Program-made: the position numbers and the translations under genes
The notes under the pieces: generated by a model
What the model saw: only the letters and a program-made list of their open reading frames with translations
Told to the model about the DNA's origin: nothing
Databases searched by the model: none
NCBI GenBank assembly: GCA_004151065.3
Contig: NWUY0303886534.1
Location: 1-10,602, forward strand
Length of the DNA stretch: 10,602 nt
Origin: Larix sibirica
Lineage: Eukaryota > Streptophyta > Pinopsida > Pinales > Pinaceae
Direction of reading: 5' to 3'
Shown here: positions 1 to 8,254 of the stretch, piece by piece
How positions within the stretch are numbered: position 1 is the first letter of the stretch
Layout: each line of letters starts with the position of its first letter

Positions 1-60
1 TGCCTAGCCATTCACTAGTTGGTCCTTGGCCTTGAGCTCCACACTAGGAATCCATACTAG

Positions 61-1071
61 CATATTTACATCATTTACATAAGTTTGGATAATACATTCC
101 AAGTCAAAACTAGGGGTATTACATATTCCCTCAACCAAGATGAAATTTCTCAAGTTAAAGAAAATAGTATGAAAGTAGATAACATTACAAGATTATTTGG
201 TGAAAATTCAACTCCTCAACAAGTGTTGCAAATGATGAAGGATAAAGGATTATCGTATCAAAGAAGAGGCAACTACAACATTGAAAGTACTCATGATAGA
301 TTAGCCTCCAAACATCCCCAATAAAGAATGCATCCTTCAAGTCCATGCGTTGATTTAAATATTGATTTGGGTGGATGGTTCTCTAATGCAAAAATGCTTG
401 TCCCTGTATCTGAGATAATGAAGATACCTTTCACAAAGGAAAAATTTTCTCTAGTTTGTGGAAGATTCTAAAGAAATATTAAGGAAATTCCTAAGGAAGA
501 TAGTCAAAATGTTCCAGTTATATTACAAGGAATGGACAAAGTAAATGGAACTCAACAACCTTTCTTCATTACACTAATGGTAAATGACTTACTTCAACAT
601 AAGTGCATATTGTATTATGGGGCATCAATTAAAGTAATGACTTGGAAGGTTATGAAGCAGCTAGGATTGAAGACAACAAGACCTTATACTAATGTATGTG
701 CAATGGATTCTAGAGAAATTGAAGTATTAGGTATGATCAAGGATTTAAAGTTGTGCCTAGCCGCTCATCTGGATATCTCAATTCGAATGGATGTTGTAGT
801 GATAGATGTTCTTGATAAATGGGGAATGCTCATATTAAGGAAATGGGAAACAATTTTAGGAGAAAGTATTCAAATGGATTTATCTTATGCAACTATTCCT
901 ACTTGTGATAATACATTCGTCATCTTGCATAGAGAGAAAATGAAGGCATATCATGTAGAGGATCCCTTGTAGCCAATGAATGGACCAATGTTCATGGAAG
1001 AAGATCTTGGTGTTTATGCCATCCTTCCAAATTTTGAGGCACATACCTTTGAATTTGTTCTTCAAAGGTAA
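61..1071 (+). pseudogene. Decayed Ty3/gypsy-type retroelement fragment: gag end plus aspartic protease
   Basis: One reading frame runs through about 336 codons with internal stops at 322-324, 469-471 and 970-972, and ends at 1069-1071. I saw no frameshift. The part from 532 resembles the retropepsin-like protease of plant Ty3/gypsy polyproteins: a PFFITLMVND start, a GAS motif after a hydrophobic strand, a MKQLGL helix, then MDVVVIDV and MDLSYATIP near the end. The catalytic Asp-Ser-Gly triplet of this family reads Tyr-Tyr-Gly here (613-621), so no active protease could be made. The upstream part, with AKMLVPVSEI-like residues at about 390-420, matches the linker usually found between gag and protease. 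No reverse transcriptase, RNase H or integrase follows, so this is a truncated or non-autonomous copy. The family assignment rests on motif memory, not on a search. Confidence 0.75.
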
Positions 1072-2315
1072 CATCTGATGCCCAGGGAGCATCCAAGTAA
1101 ATTAGATTAGGTTTACATTCCTACATTAGCTTAGTTTCAATTTTGGTTTTTATTTTTTCATTTTGGTTTTGTTAGTTAGTTGGTTTCCCTAACATTACAT
1201 ACTAGTTTCATTATATCTATCATGGCATTGTTGAAGTCTTTTGTTGATAAAGTGCAGATCACAAGTCATAGATTTTGGGGTTCTTCAAGATTTCCAAAGA
1301 TAAAGCATGTATTCCATAGTCAGACCCATTTTTTACCCCTCATATTTTGCAAGGACTTATCTAGGGGGTAAATATGGTGATGATCCATATGAAGTTCAAT
1401 GTATGGCTTGTCTAAGCCAATTATGTAAATTGTGTCATCTATATCAAGTGATCCATAGGTATAATAAAATGTAATGTAATGATGTATCTGAGATGTATCA
1501 TGTACATGTAAAAGGGCCAATTATCACACATACTAAGCTCCCCTATATCTGGTTTATCAGTCTCTTGAACATTGAACTTAAGATCTTCATAGATAAGCAA
1601 TATTTTTTTAATATTGTTTATCTTTATTCAAGGGATCCAAAGATGCAATTTCTATTCCTAAAAAGATCTTGAACAATTCCCTACTTCTCCAAGGACCTTC
1701 CATGTAGGATTTCCATGAGTACTAGCTAGCACTGGCTAGGTAGATCTCATTCAAACTAGCCATAATGATAAACAAAAATCAAATGGCTATAAAACAAAAA
1801 CTAACTATGCTATCTCAAAATACATGAAAAATAATGTATTTTGGAAAAAAAAAATGACAATAAAAAATGTGCACAAATCACTAATATACCCTTCAAAAGA
1901 TACAAAGACAAGGAATAAACAAGTTTTTTGAAGAACTAAAAAATAAGAGGCACTTGATGGTGAAAATTCTAGAAACCAAATATTCTAGTGGATAGAACAT
2001 GAAAAAATACACAGTCTAGAAAAACAAACAATGAAAACGGACTCATGGTGAGAAATATACCAACATTTAAAATGGACCTTCAAAGATGGAAATCTCAATG
2101 AAGGGGGATCTACACTGGATTTGTTAAATGCTAAGTTGCATAGAAGAGTGATAATGTTACACAAGGGAGGTGGCATCTTAGGGATGTGGCAAGGTCTCAC
2201 AAATGACACCTTGCAGTAGCATTGAGGTGGCACCACATAGTAGTCTACATGTAATGTTGATTGTCTATGTGGCAATATTCATGTAGTATATAACGCCATG
2301 TGAGAGTCTCTAGTG
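1072..2315. other. AT-rich stretch without a recognised gene
   Basis: This stretch follows the retroelement relic. It begins with a T-rich run at about 1134-1185, which could be the relic's decayed 3' non-coding or LTR sequence, but no LTR boundary or second LTR can be recognised. The short open frames here show no family motif and do not look coding. A hairpin lies at 1591-1623. A TATA-like TATATAA lies near 2286-2292 on the plus strand, but nothing identifiable follows it. Confidence 0.6.
1591..1623. repeat. Imperfect 14-bp hairpin with T5 loop
   Basis: The arms at 1591-1604 (AGATAAGCAATATT) and 1610-1623 (AATATTGTTTATCT) are inverted complements with one mismatch, around a five-T loop. 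It sits in AT-rich spacer, where such palindromes arise easily. It could be a degenerate mobile-element end or have no function. Confidence 0.6.
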
Positions 2316-2342
2316 TTAGGGTGTGATATTTGAGGTGAATAA

Positions 2343-2707
2343 GTCCCTTGGCGTATTGTGGGGATCGATTGTCAAGGTGGTGAGGACGAAGGTAACACCC
2401 ATGAAGTGTTGTATCCAAGGTTGGGCATGATAGACCCTTTTGGAAAGCATAATATTCTCAAGAGGGAGACATGTGGAGGCATATTTGACTAGGGAATTAT
2501 CCACAAGGTAAGGCATATGTTGAGGGTGACTCAACCACCTAAAAGAGTTTCCCCAATGGAGCTTGGAGAAGGACCTAGGATTGGGCCGAGGGCGATTGGA
2601 ACATGTGGGTTGAGAAAGGAGCAAGCCAACAGAAGGAGGCTTGTGGGACATGATAGGAGAAAGATTGGGACCATCATAAAGATAAAATCATTAGAAAAAA
2701 CATAATA
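2343..2707 (+). other. Unidentified open frame with one stop, possibly decayed coding
   Basis: One plus-strand frame is open from just after the TAA at 2340-2342 to about 2705, interrupted only by a TAG at 2490-2492. The base composition is more GC-rich than the flanks. Residues after the stop include GIIHKVRHMLRV and a Gly/Arg-rich segment. I do not recognise a family. The opposite strand is also open (an ATG frame at 2651-2316), which weakens either reading as a gene. It may be a fragment of a transposable element or a chance open stretch. Confidence 0.2.
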
Positions 2708-2719
2708 GAACCTCAAAGA

Positions 2720-3900
2720 CCATGAAAAGCATGAGAAAGAGGAGGATTAAGAGAATGGGCATGACCCACTACACAAAATGAGCAAGAAAACCACATAAGG
2801 GGAGCTAACCAAATATTTACCTCTTTTGAAATGGGTGACCATCATTGATGTTCCTAATCCAATGAAACGGTTATAATTTCTCCAAAATGCTCAAATTTCA
2901 GCGAGATGGAAAAATTTTGGATCTTCAAGGGCTAATAACAAGAGCTCCACAGGTTTGTTTCAGATCTAGAGGTATGGATCTAGAGTTCTTCAAACACAAG
3001 AGATTGCTCCCAAACCCACTTGTGCAAAGAAACAACAAGTTTTCTATATGCACTCAAAAATCCTTCATAGTTGTTGTAAACTACTTTGGTCTTGATCAAA
3101 ATAGGAGATCATCTCACAAATGTGTTGACACCATGTTAAAGATCAACAAGTTGGAAAATCACAAATTCACCAAAAAGAAGTATCATATGCATATCAAGAT
3201 CAAGACAATAGGATTTAAGTTAGAAACCTTCTAAGAGGTAAAAGTCCATAAAGCAACATAAAATTAATATTACTGCTCAAATGTTTACATAATGTAAATC
3301 ACTCACTCTAGCATCTCACCCCATAGAAATGATTTCAATCACTCACTCTCACCTTTGTAGAAATTACTCTCTATGATCTTTAAAAAAAATCATGAACCAA
3401 TAAGGTGAAAGTGACATGGATCAATTGTAGTGAATATCAAGAATAGAAGAAATGTCAAATCACCTATATACAAAATATAAAATAATGATCGTCATATTAA
3501 TAAAATGCAAAAATACACAAGAACACTAACAACACACATGACTAGAATAATACATTAAACCAAATTAATTTTAAACAATCCTAACAACTATATTAAACTT
3601 TTCATGATTAGGAGAGATTGTTACACATAACAATTATGATTTTAACTCTACTCTTGATAAAGGAAAACAATCACAACACACATTGTTACTAAAAGATATG
3701 ACAATTTTCATAGTTTTAACTCATCACATAAAACTCTTTGACGAAAGCCAAAAGGGAAAGCACTTTGGCCACAATTTTAAACTACTGGGAAACTGCCATT
3801 GAAAACATCCAAATCCTAGACTAGTTGCCTTCTAGTGAGGAGCCAAAAGACTTCAAATCCACGACCACCGTTAAAATCTTTGACAATGATCTAACACCAA
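2720..3900. other. AT-rich stretch with one unrecognised 115-codon ATG frame
   Basis: A plus-strand ATG frame runs from 2887 to 3234 (115 codons). It is Lys-rich with no recognisable domain, signal peptide or membrane segment, and I consider it unlikely to be a gene. At 3122-3133 the minus strand reads TGGTGTCAACAC, preceded by a CA end. This weakly resembles the initiator-tRNA-Met primer-binding site that follows LTRs of plant retroelements (8 of 12 positions). A 13-bp direct repeat (AATCACTCACTCT) occurs at 3297-3309 and 3337-3349. The rest is AT-rich spacer with nothing recognisable. Confidence 0.4.
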
Positions 3901-3989
3901 CACAATGCCAATACTATGCCAATAAATCAGAATGCAATACATTTTATTATACATTCTAAGCGATATATTTTCCCAAAAAAAACCAAAAA

Positions 3990-4043
3990 GCCAATACTCG
4001 CTAATAACTATACAATGCCAATACTCGTTAATAACTATACAAT
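3990..4043. repeat. 27-bp tandem duplication
   Basis: Two adjacent 27-bp copies at 3990-4016 and 4017-4043 both begin GCCAATACTCG and differ at one base (C versus T at the twelfth position). The near identity points to a fairly recent duplication. It is in non-coding AT-rich DNA. Confidence 0.9.
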
Positions 4044-4118
4044 TATTATTATTCAAGGAAATCTAGCGAGCTACTTCCACTATAATTGGAATAGCATGTG
4101 AACAATTCCCAAATGAAG

Positions 4119-4265
4119 CTGGGAATAACAAAATGGAATTCCTTTATTATTTGCAACTACATATCCTGATGTTATAAAGATAAACGGTGTTGGGAATCTT
4201 TTTTTAAATGTATGGCCTTTTAGGAAGCGGATGCGGAAATGTAAATCCCATTTCGTTATTTTTAG
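4119..4265. mobile_element. Possible MITE-like segment with imperfect terminal inverted repeats
   Basis: AATAACAAAATGGAAT at 4124-4139 pairs with ATCCCATTTCGTTATT at 4245-4260 as an inverted repeat matching at 14 of 16 positions. This would delimit an element of roughly 140 bp with no ORF. A smaller hairpin (ATTCCCA at 4105-4111 with TGGGAAT at 4120-4126) overlaps the left end. I could not identify a target-site duplication, so the boundaries and the superfamily are open. A chance palindrome is the alternative. Confidence 0.35.
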
Positions 4266-4902
4266 TAGTTTTGTTTATTAGTAATGAATGGGCTCTATTA
4301 AATATATTACATCATCTTTATTACGATTTTTAATTTTTTGATATTGTATAATATTTTTTATATTTACAAAGATAACAGTTACATGTGGGGTTTTGAATTT
4401 GGTTTACACATTATGGTAGTCCAACCACTTAACTGTAGGTTACTTAACTAATCCAACCACTTAACTGTAAATTACTTACTGTAACTCATTGTCATTGGAT
4501 TAGATTATATTATGTGGATTCTTCTAATGAATTTATTTTATTAAATGAAATTAGATTTAATAAATTATATTGCTGTGATTTGTACAAAATTAGGCTTGCA
4601 TTTTCCTGAAAAACAGGAAAAGACGGAAACAATAAAATGAGTGGACGGAAAAATCGAAGTAACACTAAGGTCATAGTCAAGCCATGCAAAGGTTTATCTC
4701 AAAGCCATATGACCTTCAAGCATAAGTCTATTCATAGTCTTTCATTCTCCTTCATATCAAAGTCTGAGACTTATGCAAGCGGTATGTATATAGTCAATTG
4801 ACACATACTTACTCAGGCTTAAGCTCTAGGTTAGTAGTGTCTTTACAAAAATCTTTATATAATTTAGGTCACAATTAATGTATCTTTAAAAAGACTTATT
4901 GA
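4266..4902. other. Strongly AT-rich spacer, no gene seen
   Basis: The stretch has stops in all frames at short intervals. The only structure I see is an 18-bp direct repeat (TCCAACCACTTAACTGTA) at 4420-4437 and 4452-4469, offset by 32 bp. Confidence 0.6.
4420..4469. repeat. 18-bp direct repeat, offset 32 bp
   Basis: TCCAACCACTTAACTGTA occurs at 4420-4437 and 4452-4469, and similar TTACTTA text follows each copy, so the original duplication may have been longer. Confidence 0.9.
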
Positions 4903-5190
4903 AATTTAACAAATTGGAATGTTCGTGAGAAACTTCATAACCAGCGAAAGTATAGCTGCTTATTGACGCTACCAACATGTATTGATGATGACGCCAGCAG
5001 CAAAGCCGAAAGAAACGGATACAACGCCGTCCACTCCGAACACTTGTCAGCCGTCAACATTGTGATGGCGTTGATACAATAATGAGGAGAGGAAAGTTGT
5101 GCGGTGGAAAGCGTTCGAACCATTGCTTGTTTGGCAAAATCTCTAAGACGGCTGTGCTTTTTTGTTTTATGTAAGACGGCTGTGGTTCCA
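4903..5190. other. CpG-retaining island open on both strands, unidentified
   Basis: Within AT-rich DNA this block keeps many CpG dinucleotides (notably 4970-5060) and is more GC-rich. The plus strand is open for 59 codons from 4903 to a TAA at 5080-5082, without an early ATG; part of it reads ERNGYNAVHSEHLSAVNIVM. The minus strand has an ATG frame of 62 codons from 5123 to 4935, with a hydrophobic stretch around FLSALLLASS. I recognise neither product. The block could be an exon fragment of a gene, a pseudogene piece, or an unmethylated promoter-like region. Downstream, TAAGACGGCTGTG is repeated at 5144-5156 and 5172-5184. Confidence 0.3.
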
Positions 5191-5277
5191 GAATCTCTAC
5201 GCTGTTGTCTTACATTCTTGCAGCCACATATTTGCCTTCCTTTAATCTGTATTCAACATGTCACAGACTCTTCTTCC

Positions 5278-5315
5278 CACCCAGCTTTTAAATTTCGAAA
5301 GGCACCCAGCTTTTA
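5278..5315. repeat. 13-bp direct repeat, offset 25 bp
   Basis: CACCCAGCTTTTA occurs at 5278-5290 and again at 5303-5315, separated by 12 bp. Confidence 0.8.
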
Positions 5316-5319
5316 TTGA

Positions 5320-5677
5320 TTTTTTTATTTTAATTTCTCACTGAGCTAACAGTATTCGCTTATAATAATCAGTTTTGTGGAATATTGGTTGCTGGCCAAA
5401 TCTAGGCTTGAGTTGTTCCATCTGCTTCTTTTACAAGTCAAATATTAAAAAGTCTTTAATATTTCTTTATTTCTGGGAAGCTGCAAGGGTCACACTGCAA
5501 TTGTATTATCTGACATTCCAAGTAATCCTTATACAAAATGGTTGTGTTATGTTAACCTAATAATCAAGGAAACTAACAGGCTTCTTTTTTCAAAAGTTGA
5601 GAATTATATGCTGAAGAGGCCCACATTAAAATCCTAACAGTTTGCAATCAAAAGCTTATTGTTGGTTTACCAAAATC
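5320..5677. other. AT-rich spacer, no gene seen
   Basis: A plus-strand open frame at 5375-5560 has no ATG start (it opens on TTG) and no recognisable motif; I regard it as chance. Nothing else was identified between the CpG island and the cluster of tandem duplications. Confidence 0.5.
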
Positions 5678-5763
5678 AATTTCTGTTTTGGCATGGCACC
5701 ACAAAACCTTGTCATTTATTAATTTCTGTTTTGGCATGGCACCACAAAACCCTGTCATTTATT
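5678..5763. repeat. 43-bp tandem duplication
   Basis: Copies at 5678-5720 and 5721-5763 begin AATTTCTGTTTTGGCATGG and differ at one base (CCTT versus CCCT). It is the first of a string of duplications in the 3' flank of the FAF-like gene. Confidence 0.95.
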
Positions 5764-6025
5764 AGTATCAGATATAGATATTAATTATGATAATTTTAAT
5801 TGTTGGTAGCTTTCAATTTTAATTTTTTTCTGTTCAGCATCTCTAATAAAAAATTGTAATAATGTTTTTCTTTTATTCAGCCAGAAATCGTGAATCTAAT
5901 TTGCTCTTGAAAAAAATAATTCAACCCCAACAAGAAAGATGGAAGGAAATTGTGAATCTGATTTTTGATTTTGCTTTGCAAAGAAATAATCACTCACTAA
6001 ACAAGAAAATTCAACCAAAATTCAA

Positions 6026-6145
6026 CCAGTAAGTAAAAGTGTATCAATAAGTATAAAGTAGTTTTGATCTTTTTTTTTTTATGTCCAGTAAGTAAAAGTG
6101 TATCAATAAGTATAAAGTAGTTTTGATCTTTTTATTTTTTTATGT
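6026..6145. repeat. 59/61-bp tandem duplication
   Basis: Copies at 6026-6084 and 6085-6145 begin CCAGTAAGTAAAAGTG. They differ only in the T-rich tract near their ends: a pure T run in the first copy, and a T run interrupted by A in the second. Confidence 0.95.
6131..6136 (-). terminator. Candidate polyadenylation signal AATAAA for the FAF-like gene
   Basis: On the minus strand this reads AATAAA, about 490 nt beyond the FAF-like stop codon, and it is the nearest canonical signal I found. It lies in the second copy of the 59-bp duplication, where the T tract is interrupted; the first copy lacks it. Plant poly(A) signals are loose, so the true 3' end could be closer to the stop. Confidence 0.2.
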
Positions 6146-6148
6146 TCA

Positions 6149-6200
6149 AGTGACAAGGAAACATAATGCTACTGAGTGACAAGGAAACATAATGCTACTG
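6149..6200. repeat. Perfect 26-bp tandem duplication
   Basis: Identical copies lie at 6149-6174 and 6175-6200, each beginning AGTGACAAGGAAACATAATG. They follow the 59-bp duplication almost directly. Confidence 0.95.
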
Positions 6201-6330
6201 AGGAGAATTTTTGTGATATTTACTGGAAAAATTTTCTGATATTTAGGGTGCTTTCCTATTGAACAGAATGCATATTCATAAAGTGGAGATAAAAAGGGAA
6301 ATGAATTCAATAAAACAGCAAATATCAACC

Positions 6331-6354
6331 CTGAACAGAGTTCTGAACAGAGTT
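6331..6354. repeat. Perfect 12-bp tandem duplication
   Basis: CTGAACAGAGTT is repeated directly at 6331-6342 and 6343-6354. The second copy is also the start of the 79-bp duplication unit. Confidence 0.9.
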
Positions 6355-6500
6355 TTGGACATAGCAAATTAAAAATCATAAAAACTCAATATATATGCAC
6401 AGGTTAAGCATTCCCTGAACCCTGAACAGAGTTTTGGACATAGCAAATTAAAAATCATAAAAACTCAATATATATGCACAGGTTAAGCATTCCCTGAACC
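6343..6500. repeat. Perfect 79-bp tandem duplication in the FAF 3' flank
   Basis: The copies at 6343-6421 and 6422-6500 appear identical. They lie about 120-280 nt past the FAF-like stop codon, so they are probably in its 3' UTR. The unit includes an alternating ATATATAT-type tract and an A-rich segment. Identity over 79 bp of non-coding DNA implies a recent event. Confidence 0.95.
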
Positions 6501-6622
6501 ATGTCTGAACAAATATAGATATACACGGTCAATCATCTAATAATCAAAATTAATCCTGAGCTTGTATGGTAAAAGAATACAAAGAAAGAAAACAAAATTG
6601 TATCACCTGATGGCCAAAACTT

Positions 6623-8254
6623 TCAACCAAGAATGGGCCTAATGGTTGATAAAGGCCTTCCGAACAAGGGATTGGGTTTTGGCGGACAACGTGATCCCAC
6701 GGGACTCTCTACACCTTTACTGCCCATTCCAATTGGACTGGACAAACCCTGTAAATGGGGACTGCCCATTCCAATTGGACTAGGCGTGCCCTGTAAATGG
6801 GGACTGCCCATTTCAATTGGACTCGGCGTGCCCTGTAAATGGGGACTAGACGAGCCCTGTAAATGGTGACTGCCCATTCCAATTCCAACTGGACTAGACG
6901 TGCCCTGTAAATGGGGTATAGTTGGGTGAGAGAAGCATGGTATCTGCGTCTGTCCTGAATCACTAGGGACTGTTTCTCCTCTATTCAATACACTAGGAGA
7001 CCATGCGTTGGAAACCTCAATGGTCAGACTCTCCGTACTCCTAGCAAGATTTTTTTCCGTAATTACATTTTTGCCAGCAATTTCTTCTCTACTTATATCT
7101 TTGCCAACCTGCATAACTTCTTCCTCGTGCACCTCTTCCACTACCGCGCACTCCTCATCTTTATTTGGTTGGATATGGATACCCTGGTCCCCAGTCTTGT
7201 GGGCCTCTGCACTGAACATTTCAGCCTGATGTGCTCGAGCCTTTTCTTCATCATGCCTTACTAAATGCAGAATCAAACGCCCATTGGAACGTACTGCACG
7301 GAAAAATTCATGATGCTGAACCTTAAACTCCTGTATAACCAGCCTCCCATCGCTCGTTTGTGACCTTAAGAGTACCCAAGGCATATGGCAGGGTAAATTA
7401 CATGTCCTTGCAAGAGAAGGGAGGGGAGGGGGGAAATTCCTTAATAATTGCCTCTTCCTCCGCCTTGAGTATTGGCCATTGAAGCGGGGATTCAGCCCTC
7501 CGTACACAAAGGCTCCCTGTTCATCATCATCCTCTTCTCCACAACCTTTGCCATCCTGCTTACAGTCATCCTGTGTGCCAAGCAGTCCTTCACCTTCCTT
7601 GTTGTCTTCATCATTCTCTTCTACATCATCATCCCCACATTGTTCAGAATCAACTTCAATGACATCACTGCTTCTGCATAGAGAGCCCTCTTCATTACCC
7701 TGTTCGGCAGCATCTTTGCCATATTCTTCATCCTTCTCATCCTCTCTTCCACGAGGATCAAAACAGTAAGCCTCGCCGCCTTGAAGGCCTGTGCGTTCAG
7801 AATCTTTTTTATAATCCTCGCAAATTTCATCACATTGTTCACTGCAATTGCCTTCCACTGCAAGAAGGCTCGTCCATGAATATTCCCAATTGTCATATCG
7901 TTCCTCCTCGTCCTCGCAATCCTCTCCATTACGGAAGGCTTCTTTGACATCAAAACCTCCGCGCAGAGATTCATCTTTGTTAACCTCCTCTTCCCCATCA
8001 TTTTGATCCTTTTCAGGACAATTATACTCTCCAGCATGACGATGGCCTCTGTTCCCAGAGCTCTCTTCCTCATCATTATGGTGATCATCATCACTAGCTT
8101 CTTCGACAGGACAGCACGAAAGCTCAAATTCATTATTGTGATGTTCATTAACGCAATCCATGGCTGGAGAAGGGTAATTTACCGCACTGCAATAACCTGC
8201 CTCAGAATTTTTCAATGCAAAACCCGATCTCTGCTCACCTGAGGCCTGTGTCAT
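6623..8254 (-). CDS. FANTASTIC FOUR (FAF)-like protein
   Basis: This 543-codon ATG frame encodes a plant-specific FAF-domain protein. The domain spans about residues 264-333: a basic RRRKR patch, then NFPPPLPSLA, MPWVLLRS, DGRLVIQEF, EFFRAVRSNGRLILHLV. FAF proteins of Arabidopsis are known to act in shoot-meristem size control, in the WUSCHEL/CLAVATA circuit; the role here is inferred from family only. Residues about 51-246 are highly acidic with scattered Cys and His, and residues 447-512 form Ser-Pro-rich repeats built on HLQG. No signal peptide or membrane segment is evident; the RRRKR patch could serve nuclear import. The protein is longer than the Arabidopsis FAFs as I recall them. The ATG has A at -3. 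A TGA lies in frame nine bases upstream, so the frame cannot extend further without splicing. An upstream frame overlaps the start as ATGA and may instead be exon 1, in which case the first three codons would be intronic. Confidence 0.85.
   Translation of the reverse strand: MTQASGEQRSGFALKNSEAGYCSAVNYPSPAMDCVNEHHNNEFELSCCPVEEASDDDHHNDEEESSGNRGHRHAGEYNCPEKDQNDGEEEVNKDESLRGGFDVKEAFRNGEDCEDEEERYDNWEYSWTSLLAVEGNCSEQCDEICEDYKKDSERTGLQGGEAYCFDPRGREDEKDEEYGKDAAEQGNEEGSLCRSSDVIEVDSEQCGDDDVEENDEDNKEGEGLLGTQDDCKQDGKGCGEEDDDEQGAFVYGGLNPRFNGQYSRRRKRQLLRNFPPPLPSLARTCNLPCHMPWVLLRSQTSDGRLVIQEFKVQHHEFFRAVRSNGRLILHLVRHDEEKARAHQAEMFSAEAHKTGDQGIHIQPNKDEECAVVEEVHEEEVMQVGKDISREEIAGKNVITEKNLARSTESLTIEVSNAWSPSVLNRGETVPSDSGQTQIPCFSHPTIPHLQGTSSPVGIGMGSHHLQGSSSPHLQGTPSPIEMGSPHLQGTPSPIGMGSPHLQGLSSPIGMGSKGVESPVGSRCPPKPNPLFGRPLSTIRPILG
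6719..6916 (-). repeat. Coding minisatellite: about five copies of a 14-residue PHLQG...SP unit
   Basis: The 3' part of the FAF-like ORF contains 42-bp units with starts near 6721, 6763 and 6805 on the plus strand, then a short 24-bp unit and a longer 48-bp one. In protein the unit is PHLQGTPSPIGMGS with variants; HLQG starts at residues 448, 464, 472, 486 and 500 (spacings 16, 8, 14, 14). All unit lengths are multiples of three, so the frame is kept. The Ser-Pro pairs are potential proline-directed phosphorylation sites. Copy number is likely to vary between alleles. Confidence 0.95.
7256..7465 (-). other. FAF domain within the FAF-like CDS
   Basis: Residues 264-333 carry the family signature: a Phe-Pro-Pro-Pro-Leu stretch, an MPW segment, two DGRL/NGRL turns, and an E-F-F-R-A core between them. 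The FPPPLPSL codons make the purine-rich G tract at about 7415-7436 on the plus strand. The insert CNLPCH between the FPPP motif and MPW looks lineage-specific. Confidence 0.85.

Noticed and set aside
880-1092. Minus-strand open frame opposite the retroelement relic
   Set aside because: It lies antisense to the protease frame, which has recognisable motifs; the antisense product has none.
1816-1843. 10-bp inverted repeat CAAAATACAT/ATGTATTTTG as a terminator or element end
   Set aside because: Short AT palindrome in AT-rich DNA, expected by chance.
1985-2275. Cys-rich minus-strand 96-codon frame
   Set aside because: No recognisable cysteine pattern, signal peptide or neighbours; surrounding DNA looks like decayed repeat.
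2887-3234. 115-codon ATG frame as a gene
   Set aside because: Lys-rich low-information product in AT-rich spacer, with no domain and no supporting signals; kept only as a note within the spacer entry.
3290-6500. Direct repeats considered as a CRISPR array
   Set aside because: Each locus has only two copies with different unit sequences and no uniform spacers, and the context is a plant nuclear genome.
6633-6963. Repeat-rich open frames on both strands over the FAF tail (plus 6633-6869, minus 6709-6963)
   Set aside because: Alternate-frame readings of the coding minisatellite, whose unit lengths are multiples of three and keep several frames open.
7479-7769. Ser/Pro-rich plus-strand open frame opposite the FAF-like gene, plus other open frames at 7008-7229, 7472-7681, 7621-8148 and 8003-8242
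   Set aside because: They are shadows of the acidic Glu/Asp codon runs of the FAF-like gene, which give Ser- or Ile/Leu-rich text in other frames and strands; none shows a family motif.
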